A DNA stretch of 64,000 nt from Clostridia bacterium (lineage in GTDB: Bacteria; Bacillota; Clostridia; Christensenellales; Aristaeellaceae). The DNA is taken from NCBI GenBank assembly GCA_017534885.1, contig JAFXVR010000006.1:27215-91214 (forward strand). Reading direction: 5' to 3'. Each line of letters begins with the position of its first letter. The first letter of the stretch is position 1. This document shows positions 44,693-52,794 of this stretch, one piece after another. The notes under the pieces were generated by a model. The model did no database searches. It was not told where the DNA came from and saw nothing but the letters and a program-made list of their open reading frames with translations. A program made the translations under genes and the position numbers.

Positions 44693-46369
44693 TTGAAGGA
44701 AAAGAAGAATCAGGCGCCGGCGTCCAGGCTGAGGATCGCGGCTCTCGGCGGCGTGGATGAAATCGGCAAGAACATGTACATGTTTGAGTACGAGGATGAC
44801 ATCATCGTGGTGGACTGCGGCAGCATCTTCCCCAAGGAGGACATGCTGGGCGTCGACCTGGTCATCCCGGACGTATCCTACCTGGTCAGCAAGCAGAAGA
44901 ATGTCCGCGCCTTCCTGCTGACCCACGGCCATGAGGATCACATCGGCGCGACGCCCTACATCCTGCGCCAGATCCCCGCGCCGCTCTACGGCACCAAGCT
45001 GACCCTGGCCCTGGTGGACATCAAGCTGAAGGAGCACCGCATCACGGGCATTGAGATGAACGTGGTGGAACCGCCGGACATCGTCCAGGTGGGCTGTTTC
45101 ACCTGCCAGTTCATCCATGTCAGCCACTCCATCGCCGGGGCCTGCGCCATCGCCATCTCCTGCCCGGCGGGCACGGTCATCTTCTCGGGCGACTTCAAGG
45201 TGGACTACACGCCCATCGACGGCCAGGTCATGGACCTGCAGACCCTTGCGGCCTACGGCCAGAAGGGCGTGATGGCCATGCTCTGCGAGTCCACCAATGT
45301 GGAGCGCCCGGGCTACACCATGTCCGAGAACAAGATCGGCCTGACCTTTGAGAAGATCTACCAGGAGAGCGCAGGCCGCGTGATTGTGGCTATGTTCGCC
45401 TCCAACATTCACCGCATGCAGATGGTCATCGACGGAGCCATCCGCTACGGGCGGCGGGTGTGCTTCATCGGCCGGAGCATGATCAACGTGAGCCATGTGG
45501 CCATGGAGATCGGCGAGCTGCGGATCCCGGAGGACTACCTGATCGACCAGGACGACATCGACCGCTATGCCGACAATGAGATCCTGGTGCTGACCACCGG
45601 CAGCCAGGGCGAACCCATGGCCGGCCTGACCCGCATGGCCTACGCCGAGCACCGCAAGCTGCAGATCCGCCCCAGCGACAAGGTGATCATCTCCGCCACG
45701 CCCATCCCCGGCAACGAGAAGTTCATCAGCCGCGTCATCAACCAGCTCTACCGCTGCGGCGCGCAGGTGGTGTACTCCGCCATGGCGGACGTGCACGTGT
45801 CCGGCCACGCCTGCCAGGAGGAGCTGAAGCTGATGCACGCCCTGGTGCGGCCCAAGTATTTCATCCCCATCCACGGCGAGTACCGCATGCTCTGGCAGCA
45901 CGCCGAGCTGGCCGCCAGCATGGGCATGGACGACCAGAACATCGTGATTCCCGAGATCGGCCAGGTCATTGAGATGACGGAGGACACCCTGGAGCTGGGC
46001 GAGCCCATCCCCACCGGCACCATCCTGGTGGACGGCCTGGGCGTGGGCGACGTGGGCAACGTGGTGCTGCGCGACCGCAAGCACCTCTCCGAGGACGGCC
46101 TGATCATCGTGGTGATGGGCATCGACCGGGAGCAGAACAAGCTCATGGCCGGCCCGGACATCATCAGCCGCGGCTTCATCTACGTCCGCGAGAACGAGGA
46201 CATCATCGAGGAGACCCGCGCCCTGGCCCGGCAGATCCTCGCCCAGAGCGACCTCTCCGGCGAAATGTGGCCTGACCTGAAGAACCACATCAAGGACGAG
46301 CTCCACCGCTTCATCTTTGAGAAGATCAAGCGCAATCCGATGATTCTGCCCATTATCCTGGATATCTGA
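44693..46369 (+). CDS. rnj: Ribonuclease J
   Basis: 558 residues. The metallo-beta-lactamase motif LTHGHEDHIG, the beta-CASP region (VIVAMFASNIHRMQMVIDGA) and a C-terminal KH-like dimer domain (LVDGLGVGDVGNVVLRDRKH) are present. It is a 5'-3' exo- and endoribonuclease in mRNA decay and rRNA maturation. The TTG at 44693 is chosen because AAAGGAG lies 7 nt upstream; the in-frame ATG at 44657 has no ribosome site. Only one RNase J is in the window. Confidence 0.95.
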   Translation: MKEKKNQAPASRLRIAALGGVDEIGKNMYMFEYEDDIIVVDCGSIFPKEDMLGVDLVIPDVSYLVSKQKNVRAFLLTHGHEDHIGATPYILRQIPAPLYGTKLTLALVDIKLKEHRITGIEMNVVEPPDIVQVGCFTCQFIHVSHSIAGACAIAISCPAGTVIFSGDFKVDYTPIDGQVMDLQTLAAYGQKGVMAMLCESTNVERPGYTMSENKIGLTFEKIYQESAGRVIVAMFASNIHRMQMVIDGAIRYGRRVCFIGRSMINVSHVAMEIGELRIPEDYLIDQDDIDRYADNEILVLTTGSQGEPMAGLTRMAYAEHRKLQIRPSDKVIISATPIPGNEKFISRVINQLYRCGAQVVYSAMADVHVSGHACQEELKLMHALVRPKYFIPIHGEYRMLWQHAELAASMGMDDQNIVIPEIGQVIEMTEDTLELGEPIPTGTILVDGLGVGDVGNVVLRDRKHLSEDGLIIVVMGIDREQNKLMAGPDIISRGFIYVRENEDIIEETRALARQILAQSDLSGEMWPDLKNHIKDELHRFIFEKIKRNPMILPIILDI

Positions 46370-46387
46370 CGAGCCGGGATGAACGCC

Positions 46388-46420
46388 CCAGCCGGGAGAC
46401 ATCCTCCCGGCTGGATTTAT
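46388..46420 (+). terminator. Terminator of the RNase J gene
   Basis: CCAGCCGGGAG and CTCCCGGCTGG form an 11-bp stem, followed by ATTTATTTG. Confidence 0.8.
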
Positions 46421-46553
46421 TTGAACAGTATCAGCCTGTTTCCCACATTATTCTTGTTTGTGCAGCGCAAAAGGCAGCACGCATACACAAATGCAGAAGC
46501 TCTATGCCATGGCTTATCATTTTGCAGCAACACTTTTGGGAGAGGAGACTATT

Positions 46554-47588
46554 ATGAAACGGAAGCTGTTATGCTTAGCGCCAATAGTTTTGTTTATGTT
46601 TCTTTTTTCTGTTGCATATGCCTCGCCCAAGCCTTGCACGATTACAACCAAGATTCGTGAAGTTGAATTGAAAATTGACGAAAGCACGGTCGTTGAGTTT
46701 GACCTGAACGGCATCATCCCTGATGACGCCCGAATTATTGCAACATTTGACAGAGCCATTTGTGATGTTTCATGGGGAGAAAACCGCACGTCGCCGACCG
46801 GAATGATTTCGCAGCTCAATATAACCGGTGTACAGTTCGGCGAATCTCCTTTGTATGTTTACTTTGAGGGCCACGAAGATGCTGTTACATCCATCACAGT
46901 CAAAGTTATTAATGAGCCAGGAACTATAAGCTTTCTGGGTATTCCCTGGGATATTACGCCCAAGGAGTTTGAACAGGTGCTTAAGGATAAAGGGCTGGAA
47001 TTCACCAGCAATTACAATATTAGCACCTCAGACTATTGGTTTAGATTCGATGGCGTGCCATATGAATACCCGTACACGTTGGATATGGAAATTAAACCAT
47101 GCAGTTATACATATAGATCTTCAAAGAATACGGAAAACAGCTTCTTTCCTTTGTTAACGGTAGCGGGGTATTCTGTAAAGAGTATAGAAGCAGAATTCAA
47201 ACCGTCCTATTCATATAGCAATAAACGCATTGGAGAGCCATATAGGTTGGCGAGAGCAACCTATTCTATCAATGAATACGACATACCGAAGCAAATGACA
47301 ATATGGGAGGTATATGACGACCTAACTGCCAAGTTAACAAAACTCTACGGCATCCCAACAGGATCAAAGAAAGAAAAGACGTTTTATCTACAAACTACTT
47401 GGTGGCACGCAGAGGATGGAACCGGTGTTTCTTTAAAGCTAATCTCAATGTCTATTGTGGGGTATAGTATCAAGATAGAATATGGTGTTGCTGACGAGAG
47501 CGCATACTTGAACAATGTCTATGCGATTCGTCAGTGGGAGAAGCAACAGGTTGTTGACAAACTCTCCGAAGACGTCAATGGCTTATGA
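46554..47588 (+). CDS. Low-GC secreted protein of unknown function
   Basis: 344 residues with a signal peptide (MKRKLLCLAPIVLFMFLFSV, cleaved near AYA-SPK). Residues about 25-125 resemble a beta-sandwich ending with VTSITVKVINEPGTISFLGI. The rest has a WDITPKEFEQVLKDKGLEFT segment and is rich in Tyr, Ser and Ile. AGAGGAG precedes the ATG. Base composition is clearly more AT-rich than all neighbours, with AT-ending codons common, which suggests recent acquisition. It is wedged between rnj and ylbF and ends 15 bp before ylbF. Confidence 0.78.
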   Translation: MKRKLLCLAPIVLFMFLFSVAYASPKPCTITTKIREVELKIDESTVVEFDLNGIIPDDARIIATFDRAICDVSWGENRTSPTGMISQLNITGVQFGESPLYVYFEGHEDAVTSITVKVINEPGTISFLGIPWDITPKEFEQVLKDKGLEFTSNYNISTSDYWFRFDGVPYEYPYTLDMEIKPCSYTYRSSKNTENSFFPLLTVAGYSVKSIEAEFKPSYSYSNKRIGEPYRLARATYSINEYDIPKQMTIWEVYDDLTAKLTKLYGIPTGSKKEKTFYLQTTWWHAEDGTGVSLKLISMSIVGYSIKIEYGVADESAYLNNVYAIRQWEKQQVVDKLSEDVNGL

Positions 47589-47603
47589 TTAAAGGAGAAC
47601 ATT

Positions 47604-47951
47604 ATGCAGTACGATGCCGCGCATACTTTAGCCCGGGCCATCCGGGAGAGCGAGGAATATCAGACTTATCACGAACTCAAGGAGCGTGTGATGGCGAACG
47701 AGACGAACGCGGCGCTGATCCGCGAATACAAAAAACTGCAGGTCAGCCTGCAGATGGCCGCGGTCTCCGGCGCGAGCCCCGACCCGGAGGACGTACAGCG
47801 TTTTCAGGGGATCAACACGGTCTTGTTCGCGCAGCAGGAGGTGGCGCAATACCTGCTGGCTGAAATGCGGCTGACCCAGGCCATGGCGGACATCTTCCGG
47901 ATCATCACCGACGCCGCCGAGCTGGACATGGGCTTCCCCGGGGGAGCGTAA
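47604..47951 (+). CDS. ylbF: YlbF/YmcA family protein
   Basis: 115 residues, all helical, with the family pattern ALARAIRESEEYQTYHELK and a repeated LMADIF-like end (AEMRLTQAMADIFRIITDAA). In Bacillus, YlbF, YmcA and YaaT form a complex that assists RNase Y and sporulation or competence control. AAAGGAG precedes the ATG. It is 19 bp ahead of mltG. Which paralogue it matches (YlbF or YmcA) is not certain. Confidence 0.82.
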   Translation: MQYDAAHTLARAIRESEEYQTYHELKERVMANETNAALIREYKKLQVSLQMAAVSGASPDPEDVQRFQGINTVLFAQQEVAQYLLAEMRLTQAMADIFRIITDAAELDMGFPGGA

Positions 47952-47970
47952 CAAAAAGGAGGTATGCCTC

Positions 47971-49149
47971 ATTCCCCGTCACGACTGGACCTATCGCTCC
48001 TCACACCGGGAACGGGAGTGGGGCTTTTACTGGTACTCAGGTTTATGGACCGTGCTGCGGCCGCTGCTGGTGGGCTTCACCGCGCTGGTGGTCACCATCG
48101 GGCTGGGCTACACCGCCTGGAACAGGCTCTACGCGGAATACCTCGCCCCGGCAGACGAGGCGGACACGAGCCCCGTCGCCTTCAGCGTGACCAGCGGCCA
48201 GAGCCTCAGCCGCGTGGCGAATAACTTAGAAAGCGCCGGGCTGATCCGCTCAGGCACCGTGTTCAAGTACTACTGCGACTTCGCGGGCTTCGGCCAGAAG
48301 ATCCAGGCCGGCGATTACGAGCTGAACCGCGCCATGACCATGAACGACATCGCGGACCGCCTGACCCAGGGCGATGGCAGCCCGCTGGTGCGCAATATCA
48401 CGCTGATCCCCGGCTGGAGCGTAGAGGACTTCGCGGCCTACCTGAAGGACGAGGGCGTGATCGCCTCCACGGACACCTTCCTGCGCCTGTGCCGGGAGGG
48501 CACGGCATTCAGCGATTTCTACTATGTGGCGGATGTGCTCGGCAGCAATGCGGGTCAGCGGAAGTACGCCCTGGAGGGCTACCTGGCCGCCAACACCTAT
48601 GAGGTCTACGTGACGGCCACCGAGGAGGACATCATCCGCCGATTGCTCAGCCAGACCGAGCGCCTCTTCCCGGCGGACATGCAGGACGCGGCCGCCTCCA
48701 TCGGCCTGACCATGAACGAAACGCTGACCTTGGCCAGCCTGATCGAGAAGGAGGCCAAGACCTCGGACTTTGCGAAGGTCTCCGCCGTGTTCCACAACCG
48801 TCTGAAGGCGGGCATGCCCCTCGAGAGCGACGTGACCGTGCACTACGCCACGGGCATCCGCCGCATGAGCCTCACCGCCGATGACCTGAACACCGACAGC
48901 CCGTACAACACCTACCGGGTGAAGGGCCTGCCCCCGGGGCCCATCTGCAGCCCCTCCGGGGACGCCATCGCCGCCGCGCTCAACCCCGATCCCCTCTATG
49001 TGGCGGAGAACTACCTGTACTTCTGCGCCAAGGAGCCCGAGAGCGGCGAGCTGTACTTCTCCCGCACCCTGTCGGAGCATCAGCGGGCTGTGGAGATCTA
49101 CGCGCCGCTGTGGCGCATCTGGGATGAGAAGAGGGGGCTGAAGGAATGA
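47971..49149 (+). CDS. mltG: Endolytic murein transglycosylase MltG
   Basis: About 392 residues: a short cytoplasmic part (RSSHREREWGFYWYSGLW), one transmembrane helix (PLLVGFTALVVTIGLGYTAW) and a YceG domain with the catalytic Glu in LASLIEKEAKT. It cuts nascent glycan strands outside the membrane. The start is odd. AAGGAGG (47956-47962) points to an ATT at 47971, the only spacing-compatible codon in this frame. The ATG at 47964 is in another frame, and the first ordinary in-frame start (GTG, 48052) cuts into the cytoplasmic part and has no ribosome site. The 3' end overlaps the U32 gene (ATGA). Confidence 0.88.
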   Translation: MPRHDWTYRSSHREREWGFYWYSGLWTVLRPLLVGFTALVVTIGLGYTAWNRLYAEYLAPADEADTSPVAFSVTSGQSLSRVANNLESAGLIRSGTVFKYYCDFAGFGQKIQAGDYELNRAMTMNDIADRLTQGDGSPLVRNITLIPGWSVEDFAAYLKDEGVIASTDTFLRLCREGTAFSDFYYVADVLGSNAGQRKYALEGYLAANTYEVYVTATEEDIIRRLLSQTERLFPADMQDAAASIGLTMNETLTLASLIEKEAKTSDFAKVSAVFHNRLKAGMPLESDVTVHYATGIRRMSLTADDLNTDSPYNTYRVKGLPPGPICSPSGDAIAAALNPDPLYVAENYLYFCAKEPESGELYFSRTLSEHQRAVEIYAPLWRIWDEKRGLKE

Positions 49150-50378
49150 ACGTGCCCGAACTCCTCGCCCCCGCCGGCGGCATGGATCAGCTGAAGGCCG
49201 CCCTGCACTTCGGCGCGGACGCGGTGTACGGCGCCATGAAGCGGTTCGGCCTGCGCGCCTCCGCGGGCAACTTCAGCCCGGACGAGCTGGAAGAAGCGGT
49301 GCGCCTGGCCCACCGCCTGGGCCGCCGCTTTTACCTGACCATGAATATCTTCCCCTTCGATGACGAGCTGGAGGACTTTGTGCGGGCCGCCGGGGAAGCC
49401 CGCGAAATCGGCGTGGACGCGGTGATCGCCAGCGACCTGGGCGCCATCTGCCTGCTGCGGGAACGCCTGCCTGAGCTGCCGGTGCACGTCAGCACCCAGG
49501 CCTCCGCCCTGAACCGGGCCGCCTGCCTGCATTATCTGAGCCTGGGCTGCAGCAGGGTCATCCTTGCCCGGGAGCTGAGCCTCGACAGGATCGCCGAACT
49601 GCGCAAAGCCCTGCCCGGAGAGCTGGAGCTGGAGTGCTTCGTCCACGGCGCCAGCTGCATGGCCTATTCCGGGCGCTGCCTGCTCTCCGCCGCGCTGACA
49701 GGCCGCAGCGGCAACCGCGGCGCCTGCGCCCAGCCCTGCCGCTGGGACTGGACGCTCACCGAGGCCAAGCGCCCCGGGGAAGCCCTGCCCATCGAGGAGG
49801 ACGAGCGCGGCACCTACCTGCTCTCCGCCCGCGACCTGTGCCTGATGCCCCTCCTGCCCCGGCTGACAGCCGCCGGGATCTCCAGCCTGAAGATCGAGGG
49901 CCGGATGAAGACCGAGTATTACGTGGCCACCGTGACGGGCGCCTACCGCCGCGCTCTGGATCTGCTGAAGGAAAGCCGGGAAGCTTTCGACGCCGCCCTG
50001 CCCGGCCTGACGGTCGAGCTGGAGAACGCCAGCCACCGCCTCAGCGACACCGGCTTCCTGCTGGGCCCGCCCGAACACCCCGCCGGGGCCGAGGGCTTTC
50101 ACCAGAAGCGGGAATACCTCGCCCGCGCCGAGAGCGACGCCGCGCCGGGGGAGGAGGCCCGCTTCCTGCTGAAGAACCGCTTCCACGCCGGTGAAACCCT
50201 CGAATTGATGACCCCCGGCGGCATCCGCCCCCTGACCGCTCAGCCCTTCCTGCGGACATCCACCGGCGAGCGCATGACCACCTTGGGCATCGCCGGCGAG
50301 GAGATCCTGATGCCCGTGGACACACAGGTGAGGAAGGGCGATCTGGTAAGGGGAAGGGTGAGGAATCACAGGGAATGA
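49146..50378 (+). CDS. U32 peptidase family protein, TrhP-like
   Basis: 410 residues. The U32 signature ECFVHGASCMAYSGRC is present, and further Cys in GACAQPCRW complete the iron-sulfur site set. KIEGRMKTEYYVATVTGAYR is also conserved. Relatives (E. coli TrhP/YegQ, Bacillus YrrN/YrrO) are needed for 5-hydroxyuridine in tRNA. The mltG-U32 order resembles the Bacillus yrrL-yrrO region, supporting that role over collagenase. Only one U32 gene is present here. Confidence 0.85.
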   Translation: MNVPELLAPAGGMDQLKAALHFGADAVYGAMKRFGLRASAGNFSPDELEEAVRLAHRLGRRFYLTMNIFPFDDELEDFVRAAGEAREIGVDAVIASDLGAICLLRERLPELPVHVSTQASALNRAACLHYLSLGCSRVILARELSLDRIAELRKALPGELELECFVHGASCMAYSGRCLLSAALTGRSGNRGACAQPCRWDWTLTEAKRPGEALPIEEDERGTYLLSARDLCLMPLLPRLTAAGISSLKIEGRMKTEYYVATVTGAYRRALDLLKESREAFDAALPGLTVELENASHRLSDTGFLLGPPEHPAGAEGFHQKREYLARAESDAAPGEEARFLLKNRFHAGETLELMTPGGIRPLTAQPFLRTSTGERMTTLGIAGEEILMPVDTQVRKGDLVRGRVRNHRE

Positions 50379-50381
50379 GCG

Positions 50382-50416
50382 GTTAGCCATTAGCTTTTAG
50401 CTGTTAGCGGAGTTTG
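50382..50416. repeat. Short heptanucleotide repeat array
   Basis: Units GTTAGCC, ATTAGCT, TTTAGCT, GTTAGCG follow in 7-bp register, just ahead of the ribosome site of the gene at 50447. Confidence 0.6.
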
Positions 50417-50446
50417 GCGGCCAAGTGAGGAGTTAGGAGTTTTAGA

Positions 50447-50941
50447 ATGGATGCTTTTGTGGATGCGCTGATGAGTAAGGGGGAGAAGCCGATTCCGGGG
50501 GCGTATGACTGGTTTGCGCCGCTGATCGGGGACTGGGACTGCGACTATTACGACGAGCTGGCCGGGCAGAAGCGGCATGTGAAGGGCGAATGGATCTTCC
50601 GCCGCGTTCTGGAGGGAAGCGGCGTGCAGGATGTGTTCATCTTCCCGTCGCGGGACACCCGGGAGAACGATCCGCAGCCGGACGCGGAGTACGGAAGCTC
50701 CCTGCGCATGTTCAACAGGGCGCAGGGCTGCTATGACGTGGTTTACACCTGCGCGGGCACCATGAAGCGGCTCTGCTTCCGGATGGAAGGGGAGCGGCTG
50801 GCCGGAAAGGTGCTGGACGAGGAGAACACGTACTGGGTCTTTTCCGACATGACAGGGGAGAGCTTCCACTGGGAATACATCACGCTGAACCCGGACGGCT
50901 CCCGCACGCTGGTCTGCGAGATCTTCGGGAGAAGGGTGTAA
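50447..50941 (+). CDS. DUF1579-like beta-barrel protein, function unknown
   Basis: 164 residues, with no signal peptide. A pattern of alternating strands (DWFAPLIGDWDCDYYDELAG, KGEWIFRRVLEGSGVQDVFI, DMTGESFHWEYITLNPDGSR) resembles lipocalin-like DUF1579 proteins. No active site is recognised. GAGGAGTTAGGAG lies ahead of the ATG. The next gene follows after 51 bp. Confidence 0.6.
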   Translation: MDAFVDALMSKGEKPIPGAYDWFAPLIGDWDCDYYDELAGQKRHVKGEWIFRRVLEGSGVQDVFIFPSRDTRENDPQPDAEYGSSLRMFNRAQGCYDVVYTCAGTMKRLCFRMEGERLAGKVLDEENTYWVFSDMTGESFHWEYITLNPDGSRTLVCEIFGRRV

Positions 50942-50992
50942 CGAATCCCGGCGGCCTTCGGCACGCTGGCCTGAACACGGAAGGAAAGGCGC

Positions 50993-51841
50993 ATGAACAA
51001 GATTCTCTTTTCCGCCGATCCTGAGATCAGCTATGTCTTCCACATGCTGTCCGCGGCGAAGTGCGGCTATGACAACGCCTATGGCGCAAAATACCGCGGC
51101 AGGTATGACCCCGCCGACCTGAAATGCATCAGCGATCAGGCGCTTCACCTGACCGTCCGCGGCGGCGAGCACTGCGGCGACTGGTACGGCCCCATGGTCT
51201 GCGGGCCTGCGCAGAGCGGGCTAAGCGCGAAGGATTACTATGCGGAGACGATTGCCTGGATCGAGGCCGGGAAGCTGGAGCTGCCGGGGGACGCGCTGGA
51301 CGCCATCGTCCGGGTGTGCCGGGTCATGATCCGGTATGATGACGATTACATGGAGCAGATCTGGCCCGCGGAGAGGGAGCGCGTCACCGGATACATGGAC
51401 GCCGTGCGCACGCTTTTTGAAGACAGCGGCTTCACCGAGCAGGCCGAGGCGGCCGTGGGCGTGTCCCTGCCGCCGCCCTGGTTCACGGCCGTGCTCGTCC
51501 CGTCCATCGAGGGCGGCGCGGAGGCCATCGACATTACTGATACGCAAGATGTGTTCGGCATCAGCCGCAGCGCCGAAGCGGAGAAGGCCTTCATCTCCCA
51601 TGAATTCATCATTTACCTGCTGAAGATCGCCCTGAAGGACGAGGGCGCGTTTCAGTCGCCGGAGAACTGGCTCCTGACCGAAGGACTGGCGGAATACTAC
51701 CTGCAGAAGATCGACAGCCAGGCGAGAACCTTTCAGTCCTGTCAGCAGCAGGCCGAAACCTACCGTCAGCTGGAAACCACCTGCGGCACGGATGCCGCAA
51801 AGCTGTACCGGGCAGCGAAGCACAAAAGACCTCAAGGGTGA
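50993..51841 (+). CDS. Metalloprotease-like protein with incomplete zinc motif
   Basis: 282 residues, cytoplasmic. SHEFIIYLL takes the place of a gluzincin HExxH helix, and TEGLAEYYLQ, 28 residues later, matches the downstream helix with the third zinc ligand Glu. The second His is replaced, so catalysis by the usual mechanism is unlikely. The N-terminal half has no recognised domain. AGGAAAGG precedes the ATG. The assignment is inferred from these two segments only. Confidence 0.5.
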   Translation: MNKILFSADPEISYVFHMLSAAKCGYDNAYGAKYRGRYDPADLKCISDQALHLTVRGGEHCGDWYGPMVCGPAQSGLSAKDYYAETIAWIEAGKLELPGDALDAIVRVCRVMIRYDDDYMEQIWPAERERVTGYMDAVRTLFEDSGFTEQAEAAVGVSLPPPWFTAVLVPSIEGGAEAIDITDTQDVFGISRSAEAEKAFISHEFIIYLLKIALKDEGAFQSPENWLLTEGLAEYYLQKIDSQARTFQSCQQQAETYRQLETTCGTDAAKLYRAAKHKRPQG

Positions 51842-51867
51842 TTCCCCAGGTTCCGCTGAATGCATGC

Positions 51868-51948
51868 CGAACCTTCAACCTCTAACCTCCAACCTTCAAC
51901 CTGAAGCAGTAACTCCGCCAACAGCTAACAGCTAAAAGCTAAAAGCTC
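51868..51948. repeat. Compound heptanucleotide repeat array
   Basis: ACCTTCA, ACCTCTA, ACCTCCA, ACCTTCA, ACCTGAA come first, then a ~15-bp spacer, then ACAGCTA, ACAGCTA, AAAGCTA, AAAGCTC. It ends directly ahead of the ribosome site of the next gene. Confidence 0.8.
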
Positions 51949-51963
51949 CACGAGGTGACTCCC

Positions 51964-52794
51964 ATGCTCTTCAACGCAACAGAGGGTTCCACCCCCATCG
52001 GCGCATCCGCCATGCCCTGGGTGCGCTTCGGCCACGGAAAGCGCACGCTGGTGATTCTCCCGGGGCTGTCCGACGGGCTGACCACCGTGCGGGGCAAAGC
52101 CCTGCCGCTGGCCTGGTCGTACCGGCGGCTGCTGGACGATTTAACCATCTGGGTCTTCAGCCGGAAAGACCCGCTGCCGGAGGGCACGTCCATCCGGGAC
52201 ATGGCGGCGGATCAGGCGGAAGTCCTGCGCGCCCTCGGGCTGGAGAGAGTCAGCGTGATGGGCGTGTCCCAGGGCGGGATGATCGCCCAGTATCTGGCCA
52301 TCGATCACCCCGAAATGGTGGAAAGGCTGGTGCTGGCGGTGACCGCGCCCTCGGCGACCGAAACGGCGCGCGCCTGCGTCAGCGCATGGATGAAAATGGC
52401 GGAGGCGGGCGGGCATCAGAAGATGATGGCCGACTCGGCGGCGAAGAGCTATTCGGAGGCCTTCCTGCGGAGGAACCGCCTCTTCCTGCCCCTGCTGGGC
52501 CTGGTGGGAAGGCCGAAGAGCTATGCCCGCTATCTGGTCAACGCCCGGGCCATCCTCGCCTTTGACGCCGCCGCGGAGGCATCAAAAATCACCTGCCCCA
52601 CCCTGATTCTCGGCGGCGGCAGGGATCAGATCGTGGGCCCGGACGCCGCTGAACAGCTGCACGCCCTGATTCCCGGCAGCCGCTGCCACGTATACCCCGG
52701 CCTCGGCCACGCCGCCTTTGACGAGGCCCCGGACTTCAACGGGCGGGTGCGGGACTTTGTGATGGAGGAAGCGCAGGAGGCGGATGGAAAGTGA
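51964..52794 (+). CDS. Alpha/beta hydrolase
   Basis: 276 residues. The nucleophile elbow is GVSQGG, the acid Asp is in GGGRDQIV and the His in GLGHAAFDE. The oxyanion-side ILPGLSDG segment is near residue 33. The ATG at 51964 has GAGGTG 6 nt upstream; a GTG at 51955 overlaps it. It has no signal peptide. The substrate is unknown. The next gene overlaps by 4 bp (GTGA). Confidence 0.88.
   Translation: MLFNATEGSTPIGASAMPWVRFGHGKRTLVILPGLSDGLTTVRGKALPLAWSYRRLLDDLTIWVFSRKDPLPEGTSIRDMAADQAEVLRALGLERVSVMGVSQGGMIAQYLAIDHPEMVERLVLAVTAPSATETARACVSAWMKMAEAGGHQKMMADSAAKSYSEAFLRRNRLFLPLLGLVGRPKSYARYLVNARAILAFDAAAEASKITCPTLILGGGRDQIVGPDAAEQLHALIPGSRCHVYPGLGHAAFDEAPDFNGRVRDFVMEEAQEADGK

Noticed and set aside
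47964..48224. 86-residue frame starting at the ATG next to the mltG ribosome site
   Set aside because: It turns into Arg/Gly-rich out-of-frame translation of mltG; coding features (transmembrane helix, YceG domain) are in the other frame.
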